A stretch of 64,000 bases of DNA, from positions 620,001 to 684,000 of the forward strand of contig CAWHEI010000003.1 of NCBI GenBank assembly GCA_963828415.1, written 5' to 3'. Each line of letters starts with the position of its first letter. Positions within the stretch are counted from its first letter, which is position 1. This DNA is from Sva-07 sp963828415. Its GTDB lineage: Bacteria > Actinomycetota > Acidimicrobiia > Acidimicrobiales > Ilumatobacteraceae. The position numbers were made by a program, and so were the translations under genes. This document shows positions 16,569-24,905 of this stretch, piece after piece. The notes below the pieces were generated by a model. That model searched no databases. It saw only the letters and a list, made by a program, of their open reading frames with translations, and was not told the origin of the DNA.

Positions 16569-17654
16569 ATGCTGTCGGAAGGTACGCCGTTTCCCCATCA
16601 AGGTCCGTTGGCTCCGGAGCGAGTGGGCGGACGCGACGAACTGATCGCCGATCTGGTCGAGCGAGTGACGGCGCGCAGGATGACGGCGCTGCTCGGACCG
16701 CGTCGCTTCGGCAAGACCAGCGTGCTCGGAGCGGTCGCCGCACGCCTCGAGGAGGCAGGCACCTCGGTGGTTCGCCTCGACCTCTACGAGACCCGTTCGA
16801 GCGCCGACCTGGTGGTACGACTCGACCGTGCCCTCGCAGCGAGCCAGGGTCGCGTCGGGTCACGGCTGGCATCGTTGGCGGTGGGCAGTTCGATCAATCT
16901 CGGCGTGCTCAAGCTGGAGTTCGCCCGACCACCCGCGCAGCGCCCGGACGCCGATGCGTCGCTCGACCTGCTGCTCGACCTGCTCGTCGAGGCCGCCAGT
17001 GACGAACCGACGTTGATGGTGATCGACGAGTTCACCGGCATCAACGGTGTCAGTGGAGCCGCGGGGCTGCTGCGAACGAAGCTGCAACATCACGTCCAGG
17101 ACATCGGAGTGCTGTTCGCCGGCTCCGAGCCTTCAGCGATGGCTGCGATGTTCACACAACAGTCCCAGCCGTTCTACGCCCAGGCCGACATCATCGAGAT
17201 CCAACCGTTCAGCCTGCCCGAGCTCGCCGACATCATCGACGACGGCTTCACGGCCACCGACCGACGCAGCGGCAGCCTCGCAGGACTCGTCCATCACGCG
17301 ACCGGCGGGCATCCCTACCGGGCGATGCAACTCGCCGACGCGGCGTGGTTACGCACCGAACCGGGCGAGTCCGGCGACGCGGCGTGGCCCGAGGCGCGCG
17401 CCGACGTCCAGCGAAGCATCGCCCCGGGCCTGGAGATGCTGTTCAGCACGTTCAGCCATGCCGAACAGGTGGTCCTGCGAGCGCTCGCAACCGGCCGGCC
17501 GCTCTTCGGCGGCACGCTGGAGTTGTTCGGAGCTTCCTCCGGCGCCGTCCAGGCCGCACGCGATCGCCTGATCGCCAACGGCACGCTCGATCGTGGCCTC
17601 ACGATCGTCGATCCGTTGCTGGCCGACTGGATCCGCACGACCCTGCCGCTCTGA
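16569..17654 (+). CDS. P-loop ATPase of the AAA/'archaeal ATPase' type
   Basis: The 361-residue protein has Walker A GPRRFGKTS at residues 43-51 and Walker B LMVIDEF at 149-155. A conserved FAGSEPSAM segment near residue 185 acts as a sensor-like motif. The C-terminal ~120 residues contain a winged-helix-like region (FSHAEQVVLRALATGRPL ... RDRLIANGTLDRGLTIVDP). This architecture matches standalone AAA_16/ATPase_2 proteins whose cellular role is mostly unknown; some act with toxin-like or DNA-binding partners. It stands alone on the plus strand between the ribosomal operon and a decayed gene. No partner gene is apparent. Confidence 0.75.
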   Translation: MLSEGTPFPHQGPLAPERVGGRDELIADLVERVTARRMTALLGPRRFGKTSVLGAVAARLEEAGTSVVRLDLYETRSSADLVVRLDRALAASQGRVGSRLASLAVGSSINLGVLKLEFARPPAQRPDADASLDLLLDLLVEAASDEPTLMVIDEFTGINGVSGAAGLLRTKLQHHVQDIGVLFAGSEPSAMAAMFTQQSQPFYAQADIIEIQPFSLPELADIIDDGFTATDRRSGSLAGLVHHATGGHPYRAMQLADAAWLRTEPGESGDAAWPEARADVQRSIAPGLEMLFSTFSHAEQVVLRALATGRPLFGGTLELFGASSGAVQAARDRLIANGTLDRGLTIVDPLLADWIRTTLPL

Positions 17655-17699
17655 CGCGTCGGTCGCCAGCCGATGGCGACGGGTCACCCGGTCTGGTCG

Positions 17700-17993
17700 T
17701 CAGAGCGGAGAGCCGCTGCGAGCTGAGCCCGCAACCGTGGGCGAGCAGGGGTGCCATCTGCGGGCTGCGCCGGCGAAGACGCAACGCTTGCGGCCCGCAT
17801 CGACCACGACACCGGCGGAGTCGACCACGATGCGGAACTCCTCGAACGACAAGTGCTCGGCGTGGTCGAGCAACAGTGCAGCGACGTCACCGAACCGTTC
17901 ACCCGCCCGTGGGTGCGTGGCGAGACGAGCGAGGCCGAGCGCCTGCGCCGCGCCGATGCGGCCGGCGAGCAGGGCGTCACCGAGGCCGGTCAC
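17700..17993 (-). pseudogene. Remnant of a DUF222/HNH endonuclease (13E12-type) gene
   Basis: The 97-codon frame encodes GDALLAGRIGAAQALGLARLATHPRAGERF and LLDHAEHLSFEEFRIVV, resembling the middle of DUF222 proteins. It then passes directly to DSAGVVVDAGRKRCVFAGAARR, which resembles the segment that normally lies far downstream, just before the HNH nuclease motif. No HNH motif follows. The simplest reading is an internally deleted, dead copy of a family that is abundant and mobile in actinobacteria. The call rests on remembered family patterns and is moderate. Confidence 0.4.
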
Positions 17994-18678
17994 CGGGTCG
18001 CAGGCGATGACCGAAGAAGAGGATCGCTACGACACCGAACCACGCCCACCCCACGACGAGCCCCGCGACGACATCGGTCACCCAGTGCACTCCGAGCAGC
18101 GCGCGGCTGGCAGCGACGAGACACGCAATCGCGACCGCGGCAGCAAACAGCCAGGGCTGCAATCGCCGTGGCACCCACCATCCGACGACCAGCGCGATCG
18201 CCAGCCAACACGCGGCGGCCGACGCAGAGTGCCCGGAAGGAAAGGACGATCCGGCGGCCTCGACGAGGCGTTCGACCGGGGGCCGGTCGCGCATGATCAG
18301 CCGCTTCAGCGTGTTGTTGATCAGTACGATGCCGATGCCGACCGTCGCGAGAAAGCACGCAGCGATCGCTCTCCGTCGGCGACGCCAGTCGACAATGGCG
18401 ACGATCGTCATGACCGGTACCAGCACGAAGCTCGAGCCAAGGTACGTGGCTACTTTCATCAGCGACGCGCCGAAGGACCCTGCATGCGACGGGCCCCACC
18501 CGGCGACGGACTGGTCCCAACGGGCGAAGCCGCCGTCGGTGTCGATGGTGGAGAAGACCCAGCCGACGAACAGCGCGGCGATGAGGACGACTGCGAACAC
18601 GACGGCGATCAACGCGCCACGTTCGAGGCGGCGGTCGGGGTCGTCGACCGTTTCACTCGTGGTGTCGGCATCGTGCAC
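17977..18678 (-). CDS. PAP2 family phosphatase, membrane-bound
   Basis: The 233-residue integral membrane protein carries the three-part PAP2 catalytic signature: KRLIMRDRPP at 125-134, SFPSGHS around 145-151 (PSGH at 147-150), and SRALLGVHWVTD at 181-192 with the catalytic histidine at 188. Several hydrophobic segments flank these motifs. Relatives dephosphorylate lipid phosphates such as undecaprenyl pyrophosphate or phosphatidic/phosphatidylglycerol phosphate. The start is a GTG at 18678. Its 3' end slightly overlaps the decayed DUF222 frame. Confidence 0.88.
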   Translation of the reverse strand: MHDADTTSETVDDPDRRLERGALIAVVFAVVLIAALFVGWVFSTIDTDGGFARWDQSVAGWGPSHAGSFGASLMKVATYLGSSFVLVPVMTIVAIVDWRRRRRAIAACFLATVGIGIVLINNTLKRLIMRDRPPVERLVEAAGSSFPSGHSASAAACWLAIALVVGWWVPRRLQPWLFAAAVAIACLVAASRALLGVHWVTDVVAGLVVGWAWFGVVAILFFGHRLRPGDRPR

Positions 18679-18737
18679 GACTGGAGTCTTGCGCCCTGCG
18701 GCGTCCGGGAGCCCCCACGTCGGCGCGAGTCACATGA

Positions 18738-19937
18738 CTACGGGAAACGAGCCGACATCCACTCGGCGACTCGTGCCATCGCCTCGGGGCGGTGACCCTC
18801 GAGGTAGTGCGGTGCGCCCTTCATCTCGACGTAGGTGACGTCGTCGGCGCCGGCGGCGTCGACGATCTCCTTGGCCTGCCACACCCTGATCTCGGTGTCG
18901 GCGGTCGGATGCACCAGCAAGGTCGGCACCGTCACCTGCGGCATCGTGTCGGCGAGTTTGGCCCCACTCGACAGTCCCGACCACGTGCTCAGCCACCCCC
19001 GAGCGGTCATGGTGCGGGCCAGTCCCCCACGTCCGTAGTTGGCGTCGAACGGATCGGGGAACGCGAACAGCGAACCCATCGGACGATCGTCGGGGTCGAT
19101 CGAGAGGTCGAGGTACGCCGGGTCGGCGAGCGTGCGGTAGATCGTGAGGTACTTCGTGAACACGGCCCGCCGTCGCAGCTCACGCCACCGTGCCGGGTCG
19201 GCCGACTTGTCGACGCCGCGCAACGCCGGCGCGGCGTCGCCCGCCTCGGCGATCGACGCCTTCGCGATGGCGTCGATGCGCGCCACCCGCGCCCGTTGCG
19301 CGTCCCGATACCGCTCGACCCACGCCGGGTCGTAGCTGCACGGCTCCGGCCACGGCCGCCACCCGTTGTCCGGGTGGTACATGTCGAGTTCCGGCACCGT
19401 GGAGAACGGGTCGTCCTCGTCGGCGACCGACGGGTCGATCACCTGCAACATGAACACGCCCTCACCCGGGTGTGCGGCCATGCCGACCCAGCCGTCGCCG
19501 ATCCCCAGCTCGGCGTTGGCCATCGCCATCAACGATCCGCCGCCCGAGTTGCCGAGCAACACGACCGCCTCGGCGCCGCGGCGGATCATCTCGTCGTGCG
19601 CGGTGTTGACGTCGACGATGCACGACTCGTGCAAGCAGTCGGTGTCGTTGTTCATGTACCGGGTCCCGAAGCCGAGCACGGCGTAACCCGCGGCAGCGAG
19701 CAGCGGACAGGCGTAGTGCACACTGAAATCGCCTCGCGGATGCGACAGGATGACGGCGGTCTTCCAGGGCGTGCCGACCGGAGGTGTCCACAGCACCCCG
19801 CGCACGAGCGCGCCGTCAGGCGAGACGAGCCGAACCGCTTCGCGCTGCACCGCAGCACCGGGATCGTCCTGCGGCAGGGGCCAGTATCCGAGACCGAACG
19901 GTCGAGCTCCTCCGAGCATCGTGTCGAGTGGTTCCAT
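18738..19937 (-). CDS. Alpha/beta hydrolase
   Basis: The 399-residue protein contains VILSHPRGDFSVHYACPLLAAAGYAVLGFGTR, a classical alpha/beta hydrolase entry, and a nucleophile elbow GNSGGG with Ser at about 131. The VPTLLVHPTADTEIRVWQAKEI segment near residue 345 supplies the acid, and MKGAPHYLEGHRP near the end gives the histidine. It is cytoplasmic, as no signal peptide is seen. The substrate is unknown; carboxylesterase or dienelactone-hydrolase-like activity is possible. It is divergent from the antiporter gene. Confidence 0.8.
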   Translation of the reverse strand: MEPLDTMLGGARPFGLGYWPLPQDDPGAAVQREAVRLVSPDGALVRGVLWTPPVGTPWKTAVILSHPRGDFSVHYACPLLAAAGYAVLGFGTRYMNNDTDCLHESCIVDVNTAHDEMIRRGAEAVVLLGNSGGGSLMAMANAELGIGDGWVGMAAHPGEGVFMLQVIDPSVADEDDPFSTVPELDMYHPDNGWRPWPEPCSYDPAWVERYRDAQRARVARIDAIAKASIAEAGDAAPALRGVDKSADPARWRELRRRAVFTKYLTIYRTLADPAYLDLSIDPDDRPMGSLFAFPDPFDANYGRGGLARTMTARGWLSTWSGLSSGAKLADTMPQVTVPTLLVHPTADTEIRVWQAKEIVDAAGADDVTYVEMKGAPHYLEGHRPEAMARVAEWMSARFP

Positions 19938-19943
19938 TTCGGC

Positions 19944-19949
19944 AAGGTA
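19944..19949 (-). promoter_or_regulatory. Putative -10 box of a leaderless promoter
   Basis: On the minus strand TACCTT is followed by 6 nt and the ATG at 19937 of the alpha/beta hydrolase gene; no Shine-Dalgarno sequence lies between. Confidence 0.45.
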
Positions 19950-20036
19950 GGCGCCCGACGATCAGCGGACCGACACAGAGCGACGGCTACTGTCGCTGCG
20001 ACCGCCGCGCATGCCGTCTTGGCGGCCCCGGACCCG

Positions 20037-22016
20037 ATGATCCTCGCCGAGACGACCACCGCCACCACCGAGAAGGTGTTCGTGGTGTTGACCGTGGTCC
20101 TCATCGTCGGCCCGTTCCTCATCGGCAAGCTCCGACTGCCCGCCACGATCGGACTCGTACTCGGCGGCGCCATCGTGGGACCCCAGACACTCGGGTGGAT
20201 CGAGCGCGGACAGATGGACGCGCTCGGCGACATCGGGTTGCTGTACCTGATGTTCATGGCGGGCCTGGAACTCGACCTGATCCTGTTCAAGCGATACCGC
20301 AACGCGGCGCTCGGCTTCGGGGTGATCACGTTCACCTGCCCGTTCGTCATCGGCATCGTCGTCGGCCAACTGCTCGGCTACTCGGTTGCGACGTCGATCC
20401 TGCTCGGTTCGATCTGGGCATCACACACACTGGTCAGCCTCCCCGAGGTGAAGCAGGCCGGGTTGACGGGCGATCGTTCCGTCGCGCTCACCGTCTCGGC
20501 GACCGCACTCACCGACACCCTCGCGCTGATCGTGCTCGCCGTGGTCACCTCGGGCGCAGTCGACGACCCCAACGGTCGTCCCATGCTCGACCTGACCATC
20601 GGCCTCGTGGTGCTCGGCATCTACACACTGGTCGTGCTGCCACGCATCGGTCCCTGGGTGTTCCGCACGATCGCGACCGAGCGGACGACACGTCTCGTGT
20701 TCCTGATCTTCGCGTTCAGTTCGGCCGGTCTCATCGCCGACCACTTCGGCATCGAGGGCCTCGTCGGCGCATTCCTTGCCGGGCTCGGCGTCAACCGGAT
20801 CGTCCCGGCGGGCGGACCCCTCGCGGAACGCGTCGAGTTCCTCGGCAACGCGCTGTTCGTACCGGCCTTTCTGGTGTTCGTCGGAACGCAACTCGACCTG
20901 AGCGCGCTCGGTTCTGCGTCGACGCTCACACTCGCTGCGACGTTCCTCGCCATCGTGGTCGTCGGCAAGACGCTCGCTGCGGTGATCATGGGGCGGCTTC
21001 AACATCTCTCGTTCGCCCAGGTCGGCCTGATGGCGTCGATGACGTACGGACAGGCCGCCGCCACCCTCGCCGCAGCACTCGTCGGCAGTTCCGTCGGGCT
21101 GTTCGACGACGGGATCTTCAACGCTGTGCTGGTGACGGTGATGATCACGATCCTGATCAGCTCGATCGGCACGACGTTGTTCGCGAGAAGGATCGAACCC
21201 GAGACGTCGCTCGATCGGCCGCTCACCAAGACGGTGCTGGTGGGGGTGGCCCCCGCCACCGATCAGGAACCGCTGATGCGCATCGCTGCCCATCTGGCCG
21301 CTGGAGTCGCGGGTCGGGTGATCCCGACGCGCATCTTCGATCACCCGGACGACCGAGAGCTGGCGCGTACCGAACTCGAGGCCGCCGAACATGCCGTCAC
21401 CACCGAGGGCGGCGACGTCGAAGGGATCTTGCGGATCGACAGCAGCATCGTCGACGGCACGCTCAATGTGATCGACGACGAGGATGCGAGCCTGCTCGTG
21501 CTGCCCTGGCACCCCGAGCACCGCATCGCGCACCGGGTGTTCGGAGATCTCGTCGATGAAATCGGTCGACGGTCACCCGTGCCGATCGTGCTGGGCCGCG
21601 CTCATCAGTCCACGTTCGCTCGAGTCGTGCTCCTCGCCCCCGGACTCAACCGGACCGAACGCCTCGACATCGAGATCGGTGCGCAAGTGATGTCGCAACT
21701 CGCGATCCAGGACGACGAAGCCGAGATGATCGTCGTCACCGAGCCCGGTCTGCGGATCGAGAAGCTGACACTCCCCGTCTCATACCGCTCGGTCGCGCTC
21801 CCCGACTGGCAGGAGACGCTGGGTCCGGACGATCTGCTGATCACCACGTCGCAGCACATCCATCACGCCCAGCGGTGGGCCGATGCGGAAGCCATGCCGT
21901 CGATGCTGGTCGTCGCTGCGCCCTTCCGTCTGCGGCTGAGCGGTGGGTCCGCCGGCACGACATCGGTGAGTCCGCTCGGCTTCGGAGCAATTCGTCGCGC
22001 ATCGACGCCTCGCTGA
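20037..22016 (+). CDS. Cation:proton antiporter (CPA2/KefB-type) with C-terminal cytoplasmic domain
   Basis: The 659-residue protein begins with about 400 residues of Na+/H+-exchanger membrane domain: FLIGKLRLPATIGLVLGGAIVGPQTLG, MFMAGLELDLILFKRYRN, GSIWASHTLVSLPEVKQAGL, and FGIEGLVGAFLAGLGVNR. A C-terminal ~260 residues resembles tandem universal-stress-type domains (VLLAPGLNRTERLDIEIG). CPA2 proteins exchange Na+ or K+ for protons across the cytoplasmic membrane. I chose the ATG at 20037 because sequence upstream is antisense to the neighbouring hydrolase gene; an in-frame TTG at 20019 is possible. Confidence 0.85.
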   Translation: MILAETTTATTEKVFVVLTVVLIVGPFLIGKLRLPATIGLVLGGAIVGPQTLGWIERGQMDALGDIGLLYLMFMAGLELDLILFKRYRNAALGFGVITFTCPFVIGIVVGQLLGYSVATSILLGSIWASHTLVSLPEVKQAGLTGDRSVALTVSATALTDTLALIVLAVVTSGAVDDPNGRPMLDLTIGLVVLGIYTLVVLPRIGPWVFRTIATERTTRLVFLIFAFSSAGLIADHFGIEGLVGAFLAGLGVNRIVPAGGPLAERVEFLGNALFVPAFLVFVGTQLDLSALGSASTLTLAATFLAIVVVGKTLAAVIMGRLQHLSFAQVGLMASMTYGQAAATLAAALVGSSVGLFDDGIFNAVLVTVMITILISSIGTTLFARRIEPETSLDRPLTKTVLVGVAPATDQEPLMRIAAHLAAGVAGRVIPTRIFDHPDDRELARTELEAAEHAVTTEGGDVEGILRIDSSIVDGTLNVIDDEDASLLVLPWHPEHRIAHRVFGDLVDEIGRRSPVPIVLGRAHQSTFARVVLLAPGLNRTERLDIEIGAQVMSQLAIQDDEAEMIVVTEPGLRIEKLTLPVSYRSVALPDWQETLGPDDLLITTSQHIHHAQRWADAEAMPSMLVVAAPFRLRLSGGSAGTTSVSPLGFGAIRRASTPR

Positions 22017-22028
22017 AGCGACGGAGCC

Positions 22029-23189
22029 TCAGTCGGCGGGGCGTTCGACGAGCGTCACCGTGATCTCGATGGGCTCGCCATTGCGCAGGATCGTCAATGT
22101 CGTCGAGTCGCCCGGGCCGAGATCGCGGATCGTCGCAATGAGACCGGTCGCCCCGTCGATCGCCGTACCGTCGGCAGCCACCACGAGATCGTCGGCCTCG
22201 AGGCCGGCGTCGGCAGCGGGTGTGTCGTCCTGCACTGCAGTGACCACGGCTCCTTGGCCGCCGTCTCGGCGCTCGCCCAGTTCCACGCCGAGATATCCCT
22301 CGGTGCGAGGGTCGCCGCCCGCTTGCAGGCGGAGCGCCTCGATCACCGGCAGCGCTTCGCCGGCGCTGATCGCGAAGCCGACATTGGTGGCCGCGGACGT
22401 GGCCGTGTCGCGGGCGACAGCGGTGTTGATGCCGACGACTTCGCCTCGTGCATTGACGAGCGGTCCGCCGGAGTTGCCCGACGAGATGGCGGCATCGGTC
22501 TGGATCAGGCCGTCGAGGAACGCGCCGTCGGTGCCGATCGTGCGGTCGAGCGCCGAGACGATGCCCAGCGTGACCGACGGGTCGCCATCGAGGCCGAGGG
22601 CAAAGCCGATCGCGACCACTTCGTCACCGATCCGAACGCTGTCGGGGTCCGCGAACACGGCAGCGTCGAAATCGTCACCGCTCATGCGCAGCAAGGCGAG
22701 GTCGTTGCCCGGATCCGACGCCAGCAGTCGCGCCTCGCGCGGTTCGGTCTCGCCGGCGAGTCGTACGCGGATCTCGGTGGCACCTTCGACGACATGAGCG
22801 TTGGTGAGGATCTCGCCACTGGACGACACGATCACGCCGGTCCCGGTCGACTGGCCCTGCCCGAACTGACTGTCGACGTCGGCGCTGATCGTGACGACGG
22901 AAGCCGCCATGTGGTCGATCACCTTGGCGACGTCGAGGCGACCTTCGATCGGGCCGCTCGGGTCGGAGACGTTGATCGGTTCGTCACTCGCGCTCTTGGG
23001 TGGCGAGTCGATCCAATCGGAGAGCTGATTGCCCACGAGCGCGCCGGTCAAGGCGGCGGTCCATGCGACCACACCGACGGCGACGACGACCACCCAGTTC
23101 CGCTGCTTGCGTGCCCGCGCGCTGCGGCGCGAGCTGGGCGCCGGCAGGCCGGGGCTGACGCCGGGAGCCGGAGGCGGCAACGAACTCAT
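22029..23189 (-). CDS. HtrA/DegP-like serine protease with PDZ domain
   Basis: The 386-residue protein has a proline- and arginine-rich cytoplasmic N-terminus, a single membrane segment at about 31-54 (NWVVVVAVGVVAWTAALTGA), a trypsin-like domain with triad His132 (TNAHVV), Asp163 (GNDLALL) and Ser240 (SSGNSGGP), and a C-terminal PDZ domain (GYLGVELGE ... AGLEADDLVVAADG). It is therefore an envelope-anchored quality-control protease acting outside the membrane. It lies just downstream of rpsJ but behind two strong hairpins, so it is probably transcribed separately. Confidence 0.92.
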   Translation of the reverse strand: MSSLPPPAPGVSPGLPAPSSRRSARARKQRNWVVVVAVGVVAWTAALTGALVGNQLSDWIDSPPKSASDEPINVSDPSGPIEGRLDVAKVIDHMAASVVTISADVDSQFGQGQSTGTGVIVSSSGEILTNAHVVEGATEIRVRLAGETEPREARLLASDPGNDLALLRMSGDDFDAAVFADPDSVRIGDEVVAIGFALGLDGDPSVTLGIVSALDRTIGTDGAFLDGLIQTDAAISSGNSGGPLVNARGEVVGINTAVARDTATSAATNVGFAISAGEALPVIEALRLQAGGDPRTEGYLGVELGERRDGGQGAVVTAVQDDTPAADAGLEADDLVVAADGTAIDGATGLIATIRDLGPGDSTTLTILRNGEPIEITVTLVERPAD

Positions 23190-23210
23190 GCAACCTGTCT
23201 ATCCGTAAAC

Positions 23211-23244
23211 GAGAACAGCGACCCTGTTCAGGGCCGCTGTTCTC
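23211..23244. terminator. Hairpin between htrA-like gene and rpsJ
   Basis: The arms GAGAACAGCG (23211-23220) and CGCTGTTCTC (23235-23244) are perfectly complementary, and an inner CCCT/AGGG pair extends the stem. It lies 3' of rpsJ on the minus strand and just upstream of the protease gene. It may act in termination or in the protease 5' region. Confidence 0.45.
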
Positions 23245-23262
23245 ACCTCGTTCACAACACAC

Positions 23263-23295
23263 GATTACAACACGGGTCTGACCCGTGTTGTAATC
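23263..23295. terminator. Perfect 15-bp hairpin overlapping the rpsJ stop codon
   Basis: GATTACAACACGGGT (23263-23277) and ACCCGTGTTGTAATC (23281-23295) form a perfect stem with a 3-nt CTG loop. The stem includes part of the rpsJ stop codon. The position fits a terminator for the fusA-tuf-rpsJ unit, although no U-run follows. The core GGGTCTGACCC is also found in the inverted repeat between rpoC and rpoB. Confidence 0.6.
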
Positions 23296-23608
23296 AGCCG
23301 TTCTGGATCTTGATTTCGATGTCGACGCCGGCGGGCAGCTCGATGCGCTGCAGGCTGTCGATGGTCTTGCCGTTCGGGTTCACGATGTCGATGAGGCGCT
23401 TGTGCACCCGCATCTCGAAGTGTTCCCGGCTGTCCTTGTCGACGTGCGGGCCACGGATGACCGTGTAGCGGTGCTTGTCGGTGGGCAGCGGGATCGGGCC
23501 ACGTACGGTGGCGTCGGTGCGGGTGACCGTTTCGACGATCTTCTTCGTCGACTGGTCGATGATCTCGTGGTCGAATGCCTTCAGGCGGATTCGGATGCTC
23601 TGTGCCAT
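23294..23608 (-). CDS. rpsJ: 30S ribosomal protein S10 (NusE)
   Basis: The 104-residue protein reads MAQSIRIRLKAFDHEIIDQS ... TVRGPIPLPTDKHRYTVIRGPHVDKDSREHFEMRVHKRLIDI, diagnostic of S10. It works in the 30S head and, as NusE, binds NusG and NusB during antitermination. It is 33 bp downstream of tuf, so it belongs to the str transcription unit here. In most bacteria it is the first gene of the S10 operon, which in this window starts with rplC 7 kb away. A perfect hairpin overlaps its stop codon. Confidence 0.98.
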   Translation of the reverse strand: MAQSIRIRLKAFDHEIIDQSTKKIVETVTRTDATVRGPIPLPTDKHRYTVIRGPHVDKDSREHFEMRVHKRLIDIVNPNGKTIDSLQRIELPAGVDIEIKIQNG

Positions 23609-23641
23609 GTCAGTGTGCCGTTCTGTCTCAGGTCGTCCGGG

Positions 23642-24826
<1,185 letters not shown>

Positions 24827-24905
24827 GATGCGTGCGACTCCAATGTCGTTTCTTGTCTGTCAGATGTGGGTTGTCAAAGAACTGCTGTGCGTCGGGACCG
24901 GGCGA

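Noticed and set aside
18792..20036. A 415-codon upstream extension of the antiporter
   Set aside because: This part is antisense to the alpha/beta hydrolase and is Arg/His/Asp-rich, unlike any transporter N-terminus. The ATG at 20037 begins the membrane domain directly.
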